Below are positions 7,827 to 16,015 of a stretch of DNA of 20,593 nt, one piece after another (within the stretch, counting starts at the first letter, position 1; every line of letters begins with the position of its first letter). Source of the DNA: Ignavibacteriales bacterium (lineage in GTDB: Bacteria; Bacteroidota; Ignavibacteria; Ignavibacteriales; Ignavibacteriaceae). The position numbers and the translations under genes are program-made. The notes under the pieces were generated by a model. That model saw nothing but the letters and a program-made list of their open reading frames with translations. It was not told where the DNA came from and ran no database searches. Location: positions 1-20,593 of the forward strand of contig DAIEML010000009.1 in the NCBI GenBank assembly GCA_027349615.1. Reading direction: 5' to 3'.

Positions 7827-9230
7827 TTAAGCTTTTGCTGTGCCCACTCTTTCGAGTTTTCCCCAGGTCATTCTAATACCAAGGAACTCTTCAATAGTAG
7901 ACATCGCTTTACAAATATCGATTATAAGAATAAAAAACATTCTATAAATTATAGAGTAACCAACTAATCTAAATTCTTCTTTTTCAACTGCTATACAATA
8001 AAGTGCTGTTACCAAATCCAAGAGCGCTAAACCGGCCCACCAGAAAAATATTAATGAAGAAAAACCAAAAGCCAACGCAGCAATTATGAAGAATAAATTT
8101 GCTGCAATATTCATTGCCGGCCAAATTAAAGCTTCATAAAACATAGTCCAAAGAATAAAAGTATCACCAAAATTAATGCTTGGATTAACCATTAATTTTC
8201 TATGCTTTCTGATTGATTGAAGTATTCCTCTTGTCCATCTATATCGTTGTTTTAATAGCTGTTGAAGTTTTGCAGGAGCTTCGGTATAAGAAATTGAATT
8301 TTGTTCGTAATAAATTTTCCATCCGTTTGCAAGGATTTTAAGTGTAAGATCTGCATCTTCTGCAAAAGTATCACTCGAATAAAAGCCAGCTTCTTCAATT
8401 GCTTTTTTTCTGAAGAAGCCGATTGGACCCGGAATAATATTTACAAGTCTTACAAAACTTTGAGCACTTCGTGCCATATTTAAACCTTCAATATATTCAA
8501 GCGCTTGAAGATCTGTAAACAATTTTCCTCTATTTAAAACTTTAACATTTCCTGCAACAGCTCCAATTTCTCTTGTCGCAAAATGTCTAACTGCAAGTTT
8601 AACAGAATCCGGAGAAAGCTGTGAATCACCATCCATGCATAAAACTATTTCCGCTTTTGAAAGTTTGATTCCTGCATTTAATGCTTTTGCTTTACCGCCG
8701 TTCGGTTTATTTATTAAAGAAACTTTTACGTCAGAAAATTTTCCTTTTTGATATCCAACTAAAGTTTCGGCAACTTCTTTTGTTCTATCCGATGAACCAT
8801 CATTTATTACAATTATTTCATAATTAGGATAATTAAGATTAAGTAAAGATTTTATTGAATCAGCAACAACTTTCTCTTCATTATAAACTGGAACTAAAAT
8901 AGAAACGAATGGGAAATACCCGCCCAGCGGTGCCGTATAAGTATATTGATTAATATAAAGATAAGCCAATAAAAGAATAGCAAAATATCTGAATAATAAA
9001 ACAAACAAGAAAATTACTAAAGCTACGATGGTTGAATATTCAAATAAAGATTTTACAGAAAGCACTGTCATTGGAAGAGTATAAACAATAACTAAAATCA
9101 AAAAGAATGAAATAATACCTGTTGTTATAATTCTCCGCAGATATCTTTTCGGTTTATCTTCATCAAATTGATTTGGTTCTTTATTTTCCAAAACAATTGC
9201 CAATCTATTTATATCTTGATTTAATTCCAT
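7827..9230 (-). CDS. Processive family-2 glycosyltransferase, PgaC/BcsA-like polysaccharide synthase
   Basis: This inner-membrane enzyme probably polymerises a beta-linked polysaccharide from UDP-sugars and threads it through its own channel. It has 467 aa. Two membrane segments (about 35-58 and 63-92) precede the GT-A domain: SILVPVYNEE, VINDGSSD (first Asp), CMDGDSQ (DxD, metal-UDP), FAEDADLTLK (catalytic base region) and QRYRWTRG (the QxxRW processivity signature). Three or four C-terminal membrane segments follow, ending in the MTWGKLERVG tail common in this clade. There is no PilZ domain, so c-di-GMP control, if any, must come through a partner. The substrate is undetermined: PNAG-type (UDP-GlcNAc) and glucan-type are both possible, and the nearby GH9 glucanase hints at a beta-1,4-glucan. 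A 326-bp gap separates it from the upstream export gene. Confidence 0.93.
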   Translation of the reverse strand: MELNQDINRLAIVLENKEPNQFDEDKPKRYLRRIITTGIISFFLILVIVYTLPMTVLSVKSLFEYSTIVALVIFLFVLLFRYFAILLLAYLYINQYTYTAPLGGYFPFVSILVPVYNEEKVVADSIKSLLNLNYPNYEIIVINDGSSDRTKEVAETLVGYQKGKFSDVKVSLINKPNGGKAKALNAGIKLSKAEIVLCMDGDSQLSPDSVKLAVRHFATREIGAVAGNVKVLNRGKLFTDLQALEYIEGLNMARSAQSFVRLVNIIPGPIGFFRKKAIEEAGFYSSDTFAEDADLTLKILANGWKIYYEQNSISYTEAPAKLQQLLKQRYRWTRGILQSIRKHRKLMVNPSINFGDTFILWTMFYEALIWPAMNIAANLFFIIAALAFGFSSLIFFWWAGLALLDLVTALYCIAVEKEEFRLVGYSIIYRMFFILIIDICKAMSTIEEFLGIRMTWGKLERVGTAKA

Positions 9231-9556
9231 TTACAAAAACTTATTAATTTTAGTCGATAAGTCAATTATAATGCCACATAAATCATTATTTTTTGAAGAC
9301 TTTAACAGATTTTACCACTAATATTTGTCACAGATTAAGATTAATCCAAAGCTTGTATCAAATTAAACCAGACAAAGGATTCTTAATTTATTCATTAATT
9401 TTTCTTAGTAGAAACAGTAAAAGCAAAAAATTGAGAATTAGTATTTGAAAATAGTTTTAACGAAGAAATAAGTTTTTAAAATTATTAATCTTTAATAAGA
9501 AGAAATTTAAAGATCATTTTATATAATTAAATCGGAACAGCGCACAAAATCTAAAA
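9231..9556. other. 326-bp gene-free spacer inside the polysaccharide locus
   Basis: No ORF, RNA gene or clear terminator is seen. On the minus strand a TATAAT lies at 9270-9265, about 35 nt before the glycosyltransferase ATG, without a convincing -35, so a separate promoter is possible. A short inverted repeat GATTAA-GA-TTAATC lies at 9333-9346. The rest is AT-rich sequence without visible structure. Confidence 0.5.
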
Positions 9557-12427
9557 TTATAATGACCAGTAAGCGGTTATACCGGCAGACCACGAACTGT
9601 AACCAACAAAATTCTGCAAGCTGCTACCTCCGCTAATTCTGCCTTGAATTGTAAATCGATCTGCTAATCTAAAAGTTGCAATTCCATATGCTTGTCTAAG
9701 AATAAAATTTGTATTCGCAACAAATCCGATTAACCCACCAACGGTTACAGTTGTATTAGAATCTTTTATTACGTCCCAATCTGCAGTTATATTATGTGAT
9801 GAATAACTTGACGGTGAAAAATATAATGTTGAAGTTTGACGGAATGCGGAGCCATAATATTCATATCCAAAAAGAAAATTTGGATAGAAATATTTACCAA
9901 TTCTGAAAGCAAGAGTATTTCCAATATTTCCATCTGAAAAACTCATATAGGAATAATCCAACGAAGTTTTAACTCCGGATTTAAACTGATAATAACCGCC
10001 TGCTCTAAAAATATTACCAATCATCCTTAATGTAACTAAGTTAGTCGAAAAAATTAATTGTGAAGCATCCACTTTAGAATACATTCCATAAATCGCATAA
10101 TTATTTGGAACTTCAGTTCTAGCATAAATATCAGCTATAGGCTGCCTATATCCATTGCTATAAAATGTGTTCCCAAAATTTACACCAAACATTAATGTTT
10201 CAGCCAGCCTAAAAGTTAAATCCCATCTAAACGTTGTTGTATTTTCTTGAGCGGTATTTGAAGCTAAAGTTGTTCTAAAAGCTTCAGCACCAAGAGTGAA
10301 AAAAGAAGTTATGCCAAGATCTACCCGTAATCCCTGTACACTGTTCTTGATACCGATATTATCAGCATAATAAGATGCATAAGGTGTTAGTAATGTGTAA
10401 GTTGGAAAAGTATTTAACAATCCTCTAAAGCCAGTTACGGGCATCCAATTATATCTTTGATCGATCATTGCAATTTGTGATGAATCCAATTGCATTTTTT
10501 CTTTCATATTATCATAAACATCTTCGGCTTTGCTATATTCGTGCATTCTAAAATATGAATCTCCAAGATATAGATTTACATTAAAATTATCAGCACTGTC
10601 CTTTGCAAGTCTTTGAAAATTTGATAATGCATCAACAGAATCGCCCATTGCAAAATAAGTTGTAGCTCTAGAATAATCGATATTAAAATCGTAATTCTGA
10701 TTTAACAGATTAGTATAAACATCTATTGCTTTTTGATAATTACCCGCACAAACATTTACATCAGCATATTCCTTTTCGATCAAATTGTTTTGAGGTGAAT
10801 TTGCTAAAAACTTTTCATATAAAGGAATAGCATCTTGGCAATTATGCTCTGCATATAATGATTCTGCTTGGCTTAATATAGCATAATTCTGTTCTTCCTG
10901 ATACCGGAATTTGTTCATTGTCATTGCTGCTTGTAAGCCTTTCAAATCGGGGCTATCCGGGCTTAAAGTTTTAATTTTATCCATATAATTTTCTGCACTG
11001 ACAAAATCATTATTTCGCATGCTTAACGAGCTCATAGCTATTAGCGCAGCAATATTATCAGGTTCTTTGGTTAAAACATTTGTTAAATATTTATTAGCGT
11101 CATCGAAATTTTGTCCAGTCCAAACATCAAGCTCTCCCATAAATAATTGGTACTTAATATTTTGAGGATCTTTCTTTAATAAAATTTGAAGTTTGTCTTG
11201 AGCTTTGAAATAATCTCTATTATCGGCTTCAGCTTGAGCGAACAAATAAAGAATATCTGTATCATCTGGATATTTGTTTAAATAACTTGAATAAACAGCT
11301 AATGTGGAATCATAATCTTGTAATTTAGAATAATATAATCCAAGATTTTTTACTGCATCTTTATTTGTAGAATCTGCAGCCAATTTGGTTTTGTATTCAT
11401 TAACCTTTTGTTGATAATACAAGTTACTTAAAGAATCTACTTGAGCTGAAATCGCTACAACTTCTAAAGAATCATAACTTGCATTTTCTAAATAGTGAAT
11501 TTGCTGATATGCTTCTTCATATCTTTTTACTTCAATTAGTGCTTTTAATAATTTGAATCTTGTATCATGATCTTTCGGATTCTTTTTAATGATCCTATAA
11601 TATTTATCTATGGGATAAACAAAATTCGCTTTTGCTGGTGGTAATCCGTAATTAAAATATTTATATGAAGTATCATTAACTGTGTAAATATATCCCTTCC
11701 CTTTAGCTTCATCTAAACCATCCATGGCTTCTTTAAAATATGGTTTTATCGCAAGAGAATTTTCAAATGCTTCAATCGCTATCTTTGTTTTTCCTAACCA
11801 TAATGAAAAATATCCAAACCTTGACCATAAACGCTGATCATTAGGATATTCTTCTGTATATCTTTTAAGAATTGGCCAACCTTTCGCGATGTGATTATTC
11901 TTTGCAAGAATTTCAGAATAACGAATTATTTCATCTGGTGATGCATGCGCCATTGTTAAATATTTATCATACCATTGTTCTGCAACTAACCATTGGCCAA
12001 GATTTTTATAAGCTACTCCTATTGCAAGATAATTGTTCGGATTATTTGGATTGATTGCAATTTCTCTTTTGTAACCTTCAATATCATTATATAAAAGTGA
12101 GTACCAAGTGTTTGTTGCTCTGGCAAGATTAGAATTTATTTCTTTGTCTTTCGGCTCTAATTTTCTTGCAGATCTATAATCATAAACAGCGTTTTCAAAT
12201 TGCTGGCGTTTTTCATAACATATACCTCGCAAATCATATCCATCTGCTTGCTGTGGATGAGCAGAAATATATCGGTTTAACAAATCTATTGCTTCGCCAA
12301 ATCTTCCAACATTCATTTCTCTAATTGCTTCCTGCTTCATTGCATCAACAATTGTTTGAGAAAATAAAATTGATGAAAATGAGAATAGTGCTGTAAGAAA
12401 GTAAAAGATGAATGTTCTTTTATTCAT
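9557..12427 (-). CDS. TPR plus beta-barrel outer-membrane polysaccharide export protein (PgaA/BcsC-like)
   Basis: 956 aa. A signal peptide (about 1-23, ending LFSQ) is followed by many tetratricopeptide repeats over ~25-655, recognisable by spaced signatures such as GRFGEAIDLLNRYI, NNYLAIGVAYKNLGQW, PYFKEAMDGL and GNYQKAIDVYTNLL. The last ~290 residues form a membrane beta-barrel of alternating hydrophobic and aromatic strands (FRWDLTFRLAE, TSLDYSYMSFSDG, FLFGYEYYGSAF), ending in an aromatic strand (ITAYWSL). TPR scaffold plus barrel is the layout of PgaA and BcsC, where the TPR part binds the polymer or the deacetylase in the periplasm and the barrel lets the polymer out. The gene begins only 11 bp after the KaiC-like gene, so they are probably co-transcribed, and the synthase gene follows. 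Assignment as exporter rests on architecture and context. Confidence 0.88.
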   Translation of the reverse strand: MNKRTFIFYFLTALFSFSSILFSQTIVDAMKQEAIREMNVGRFGEAIDLLNRYISAHPQQADGYDLRGICYEKRQQFENAVYDYRSARKLEPKDKEINSNLARATNTWYSLLYNDIEGYKREIAINPNNPNNYLAIGVAYKNLGQWLVAEQWYDKYLTMAHASPDEIIRYSEILAKNNHIAKGWPILKRYTEEYPNDQRLWSRFGYFSLWLGKTKIAIEAFENSLAIKPYFKEAMDGLDEAKGKGYIYTVNDTSYKYFNYGLPPAKANFVYPIDKYYRIIKKNPKDHDTRFKLLKALIEVKRYEEAYQQIHYLENASYDSLEVVAISAQVDSLSNLYYQQKVNEYKTKLAADSTNKDAVKNLGLYYSKLQDYDSTLAVYSSYLNKYPDDTDILYLFAQAEADNRDYFKAQDKLQILLKKDPQNIKYQLFMGELDVWTGQNFDDANKYLTNVLTKEPDNIAALIAMSSLSMRNNDFVSAENYMDKIKTLSPDSPDLKGLQAAMTMNKFRYQEEQNYAILSQAESLYAEHNCQDAIPLYEKFLANSPQNNLIEKEYADVNVCAGNYQKAIDVYTNLLNQNYDFNIDYSRATTYFAMGDSVDALSNFQRLAKDSADNFNVNLYLGDSYFRMHEYSKAEDVYDNMKEKMQLDSSQIAMIDQRYNWMPVTGFRGLLNTFPTYTLLTPYASYYADNIGIKNSVQGLRVDLGITSFFTLGAEAFRTTLASNTAQENTTTFRWDLTFRLAETLMFGVNFGNTFYSNGYRQPIADIYARTEVPNNYAIYGMYSKVDASQLIFSTNLVTLRMIGNIFRAGGYYQFKSGVKTSLDYSYMSFSDGNIGNTLAFRIGKYFYPNFLFGYEYYGSAFRQTSTLYFSPSSYSSHNITADWDVIKDSNTTVTVGGLIGFVANTNFILRQAYGIATFRLADRFTIQGRISGGSSLQNFVGYSSWSAGITAYWSL

Positions 12428-12438
12428 AATAATATCTG

Positions 12439-13716
12439 TTAATAGAATCCTAATTTATTCTTTTCTTTTTCTACTTCAGATGTTATCTGCTGAAAAATAT
12501 CTTCAGCATTTTGAATATTTTCGTCTACTTTAATTGTGAAAACTGAAATGTATGGACTGACATTCTTTAAGTATTCTTGTTCGTTGTTCGGAAGGTTTGC
12601 TTTAACCTTTGCAACCAAATTCATAATCGCTTTTGTGTCATCCTTTGTAACCAAAATAATAATCTTATTACTAAGTACACAAATTTTATCTTTTCTATCA
12701 CATGCAAGTCTGATAGAATTTTGTAATTGGGTTATTGTTAATAGCCCAGATTTTTCTGCGGCCTGATCTAGTTTAAATGAAAGGATTGTAAAAACCTGTC
12801 CGGTACTTTTGTATAATGCAATTTGATTGTTTAAAATTAAAATGAAATCATTAACAGAATAGAAATTTGAGAATGAAATATTTTCAACTGGTAAATCTAA
12901 TTCAGCAAAAGATTTGTATTTCGAATTGTTATGATTAGATTTTTCTGGGATGTGTTGCGGCTTGATTTGAGGCTTCGTGCTCGATTTTTGAAACTCTACA
13001 ATTATTCCTTTATAAGGTTCAATATAATAATTAGCTTTAAATCTTCCTTCGGTATGACCGATGTTTGGAGTAATTGTCATAACTCCATTTTGAGTTTGGC
13101 TTATATCATCTTCACTTCTTTGAAGATAAATTATGCCAGTTGAATAAGTTGCCATTGCATCTACGATTGCATTTGCAAGTGAGGTTGCTGGATCACCTAG
13201 AATAAATAAACTAGTAATTCCATTTTCCTCAATTGATTCAATTGTTTGAACAAAAACATCTTGCAAAAGATTTATGTTATTAAATCCAATGAAAGGTGTT
13301 AACTCATCAAAAACAATTTTGTTTGGTTGATATTGTTCAACAACAGTAACTATATCGTTTAAATATTCGACTAAAAAATCATCAGGATTTCCTACTTCAT
13401 AAAGATCAGAAGGCGGAGCTACTCTAACAACAATGATAAGGTTTTGGTTCATATAATGCTGCAAGTCAAAATCAATTGAAGCAGCTTGGATCATTAAATC
13501 TTTTGGACGCATACTAGTAAAATACAGACAAACTTCTTTTTGGCTAGCACATTCTAAAGCATATTGTAAACCAACCAACGTCCTACCGGATTTTCTCGGC
13601 CCGATCAATAAATAGGTTCCTCCGCGATAAAATCCTCCCCAAGCATTATCAACAAGAGAAATACCCGATTGGACTAACTGTATTTTCTTTTTCATTTTAT
13701 ATAAAAAACCCATCAT
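12439..13716 (-). CDS. KaiC/RecA-fold protein fused to a degenerate GGDEF-like domain
   Basis: 425 aa, cytoplasmic. Residues ~12-245 have the RecA/KaiC fold: GGFYRGGTYLLIG, Walker A GPRKSGRT at 39-46, Walker B KIVFDE with Asp137-Glu138. Two departures matter. Arg45 replaces the invariant Walker Lys, and the Glu pair that normally follows the next strand in KaiC is absent (CLYFTSMRPKDL), so ATP hydrolysis is doubtful though nucleotide binding may remain. After a polar linker (~246-275), residues ~285-425 resemble a GGDEF domain in length and strand order (FTILSFKLDQ, then DRKDKICVLSNKIIILV), but SNKII stands where GGDEF should be and no RxxD inhibitory site is seen. It may be a signal-sensing regulator of the export genes, as PelD is for Pel. 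The start could be 13716, 13713 or 13695. The GGDEF relation is weaker than the KaiC one. Confidence 0.8.
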   Translation of the reverse strand: MMGFLYKMKKKIQLVQSGISLVDNAWGGFYRGGTYLLIGPRKSGRTLVGLQYALECASQKEVCLYFTSMRPKDLMIQAASIDFDLQHYMNQNLIIVVRVAPPSDLYEVGNPDDFLVEYLNDIVTVVEQYQPNKIVFDELTPFIGFNNINLLQDVFVQTIESIEENGITSLFILGDPATSLANAIVDAMATYSTGIIYLQRSEDDISQTQNGVMTITPNIGHTEGRFKANYYIEPYKGIIVEFQKSSTKPQIKPQHIPEKSNHNNSKYKSFAELDLPVENISFSNFYSVNDFILILNNQIALYKSTGQVFTILSFKLDQAAEKSGLLTITQLQNSIRLACDRKDKICVLSNKIIILVTKDDTKAIMNLVAKVKANLPNNEQEYLKNVSPYISVFTIKVDENIQNAEDIFQQITSEVEKEKNKLGFY

Positions 13717-13770
13717 ATTTTTTTTAATATTGCCAAATATTATGCCGAATAATATAATGCTTAATTGCTT

Positions 13771-13872
13771 ATTAGCTTAAAATTTAATTACTTAGATTGA
13801 TTTAAAGAGAGACACTAAAGATAAATTGTATTAGAATGCTACAAACTCTTTTAAATCAATATTAGCTTAAAA
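13771..13872. repeat. Long-stem inverted repeat flanked by 12-bp direct repeats
   Basis: Between the GH9 and KaiC-like genes, ATTGATTTAAAGAG (13796-13809) and CTCTTTTAAATCAAT (13846-13860) pair with one bulged base around a 36-nt loop. An identical 12-mer ATTAGCTTAAAA occurs at 13771-13782 and 13861-13872, exactly 90 bp apart, the second abutting the right arm. It could be an mRNA stem separating two transcripts or a small element remnant. No T-tract supports a simple terminator. Confidence 0.6.
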
Positions 13873-13875
13873 AGA

Positions 13876-15579
13876 TTATTTCGGAGTAGAAAAATATCCA
13901 AAAACAAAAACAGCAGTAGCATTTCCAATAATTGTTGGCTCATTAGTTATGTAGTTTCCCCAATCATCAAAATATTTTACATCCTCAGAATTGAAAAAAT
14001 CATATTTATAATTTTCGTGTTTAATCTGGTATTGCTTTAAAATATATTCAGGTGCCGGTCCGGCAGATAAAGCGCCTGGTAAATAGCCGCTATTAAAAAA
14101 GGCAACTTGAGAATGTAAATGTTTTGGAAAATCTGAACCAATGTTATAAATAAAACTTAATCCCCAAGGATTTCTTCCAAGTACAAAATCTCTTTGGTCA
14201 AAAGCTAAAGAATCGTAATAATTATTTCCAGTTAAATTTTTATAAAGAATTGCTTGTAGCGAAACTCCTAATAATGCATTTGTTGTTCCCCAGCTATAAG
14301 GTAAACCAGTATTAAAAATTGCCGAATCTTTATTCAAATTAAAACTAATAAGATTATTTAAAATATATTTTGAAAACCTTGGATAAATTTTCGATAATCT
14401 ATAATCCGCAAGCGAATTAATATTTCCATAACTCCACCAATAATCTGATCCGGCACTATCAGCATATGTTACTGCGTCATCCAGATATTTTTGCTGATGA
14501 GTAGTCAAGTAAAGTTCTACGGCTCCCAAAGCAAGCTTTCCCCAAAAAGTATTATCGCGATACATTCCGGTTCCGCTTGTATCGATATTCGGAACATTAT
14601 TTCGAATTGAATATAAATTTTCCGCAGCATCCAAACATTGTTTTGCAAAATCGTATTTCTTAAATTTTTCTGCCCACACTCGAGATGCTAATGACATAGT
14701 TGCGGCAAAAATTCCAATTTGATTTTTACCAATACCAACAAAACCTGGTCGATCATATTGAAGTGTATCTTTCTCAGGCAATCTCCATCCAACCTCGTGA
14801 TCTCTCAAATCCATTACTTGAGTTACTAATTTATATTTTGAATAATTACATCTTAAAAGCCAATCTAAACCAACTTTTGCTTCCTCCAAAACATCCGGAA
14901 TTCCATCCTTATCATCATCAAAATCAAATTTTGATTTATCAAATTCATAAGAAAAAATTAACATGTAAGTTGTATAAGCCGTAGTCGATAAAAATTTGAT
15001 ATAATCTCCTGCATCATGCCAGCCGCCAGTAAGATCTACACCTCCTTTATGAGTTTTATCTCCGATTAATCTTGATACATCAGAAAGATGACAAGGTTTA
15101 TGAAGAATTGGATTTGTGGGGCCGCACCTTTGTTCTTTAAAAAATAGCATTAATGAATCGACAACCTTGTTATAAATTTTCCCGCCAATTTTAAATGGAT
15201 AAGAATTGATTCCATCAACTACTATTTTGTAATTACCGACTGAGGTTAATTTTGAAAAATCAGCATAATAACAATATCTAAATTTACTGTAAGAAAGTTT
15301 TGATTGTTGGAGATAACTGTTAAAAGCCATTCTATTATTTGTTAAACTTTTAACTTCAAATTTTAAATTACTTATTGGACCTTCAGAAAAAACAATAGCA
15401 GTTTTAAGGTCATTTGGAAGGTACCCTACTTGATTAGCTCTTATATAAATATGGTTTTGTGAATAAGAATAAGTTGTCAGTAATAAAAAAATTATTAAAG
15501 CAAAAAAAAATATTGTCTTAAGTTTAAATATTAATTGAATTTTATTTATTACTTGAATAAGTTTCAAAATGAATCTCAA
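13876..15579 (-). CDS. Secreted glycoside hydrolase family 9 glucanase with N-terminal Ig-like domain
   Basis: This is an inverting endo- or exo-beta-1,4-glucanase (cellulase family), 567 aa, exported to periplasm or outside. A long basic N-terminus leads into a signal peptide (about 22-41, ending SYSQ). The CelD-type Ig-like domain (IYIRANQVGYLPND) covers ~44-132. The GH9 barrel then shows GGWHDAGDYIKF with Asp189 and Asp192 (catalytic base region), VLGRNPWGLSFIYNIG, the substrate-binding His region KHLHSQ, and acid Glu547 in NEPTIIGNATAVF. Family hallmarks are intact, so it is probably active. There is no ATG: the ORF opens at 15606 and the only usable starts are TTG at 15579 or 15567. The gene begins 11 bp after the response regulator, suggesting co-transcription. 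Beside a synthase and exporter it may trim the nascent polymer, as GH8 BcsZ does in cellulose operons. Confidence 0.93.
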   Translation of the reverse strand: MRFILKLIQVINKIQLIFKLKTIFFFALIIFLLLTTYSYSQNHIYIRANQVGYLPNDLKTAIVFSEGPISNLKFEVKSLTNNRMAFNSYLQQSKLSYSKFRYCYYADFSKLTSVGNYKIVVDGINSYPFKIGGKIYNKVVDSLMLFFKEQRCGPTNPILHKPCHLSDVSRLIGDKTHKGGVDLTGGWHDAGDYIKFLSTTAYTTYMLIFSYEFDKSKFDFDDDKDGIPDVLEEAKVGLDWLLRCNYSKYKLVTQVMDLRDHEVGWRLPEKDTLQYDRPGFVGIGKNQIGIFAATMSLASRVWAEKFKKYDFAKQCLDAAENLYSIRNNVPNIDTSGTGMYRDNTFWGKLALGAVELYLTTHQQKYLDDAVTYADSAGSDYWWSYGNINSLADYRLSKIYPRFSKYILNNLISFNLNKDSAIFNTGLPYSWGTTNALLGVSLQAILYKNLTGNNYYDSLAFDQRDFVLGRNPWGLSFIYNIGSDFPKHLHSQVAFFNSGYLPGALSAGPAPEYILKQYQIKHENYKYDFFNSEDVKYFDDWGNYITNEPTIIGNATAVFVFGYFSTPK

Positions 15580-15590
15580 AAATTTGATTG

Positions 15591-15959
15591 TTATGGAAGA
15601 TACTCTTCAATCTCTTTACGCAGTATAGCTTTTTCAACAGGTTTTGGAATATACTTGTTCGCACCCATTTGTAAAAACTTTTCTTTATCACCTTTTAATG
15701 CATAAGCCGTAACAACTAAGACAGGGAAATTATTTAAATTTAAACCATTCCTAACTTCTCTTAGAACATCTTCCCCACTCAATCTGCCTGGGAGGTTTAT
15801 ATCAAGAAGTAAAAGATCGTATTTGTTATTACTTAAAAGATTAATTCCTTTTTCAGCATCATCAGCAACATCAACATCATATTTATCTCTTAAATAAATT
15901 TTGAAAATTAATTGTGTCTCTGTGTTATCTTCTACGATTAATATTTTTTTCTTTTCCAC
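15591..15959 (-). CDS. Single-domain response regulator (CheY-like receiver)
   Basis: This 122-aa protein is one receiver domain with no output domain. It begins ILIVEDN (acidic pocket), has phospho-acceptor Asp53 in LLLLDINLPG, the Thr switch in VVTAY and Lys in IPKPVEK. It probably works as a phosphate shuttle or by protein contact. Its core (VTAY, GDKEKF, then KP) closely matches the receiver at the end of the PAS hybrid kinase 11 kb away on the same strand, so the two may belong to one relay. The start is GTG at 15959. The GH9 gene follows after 11 bp. Confidence 0.93.
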   Translation of the reverse strand: MEKKKILIVEDNTETQLIFKIYLRDKYDVDVADDAEKGINLLSNNKYDLLLLDINLPGRLSGEDVLREVRNGLNLNNFPVLVVTAYALKGDKEKFLQMGANKYIPKPVEKAILRKEIEEYLP

Positions 15960-16015
15960 AGTATCAGTTTAAAGATTTTGGTGATTATATTTCATTTAAA
16001 CACTAATTACTTTGT

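Noticed and set aside
11872..13143. Small plus-strand ORFs inside the TPR and KaiC-like genes
   Set aside because: They are shadows of strongly supported minus-strand genes, with no recognisable domains.
5394..13716. Calling the locus pel, pga or bcs outright
   Set aside because: There is no PelF/PelG-like or PilZ protein, and the CE4-like domain lacks deacetylase residues; only the GT2 and TPR-barrel parts match Pga/Bcs by architecture.
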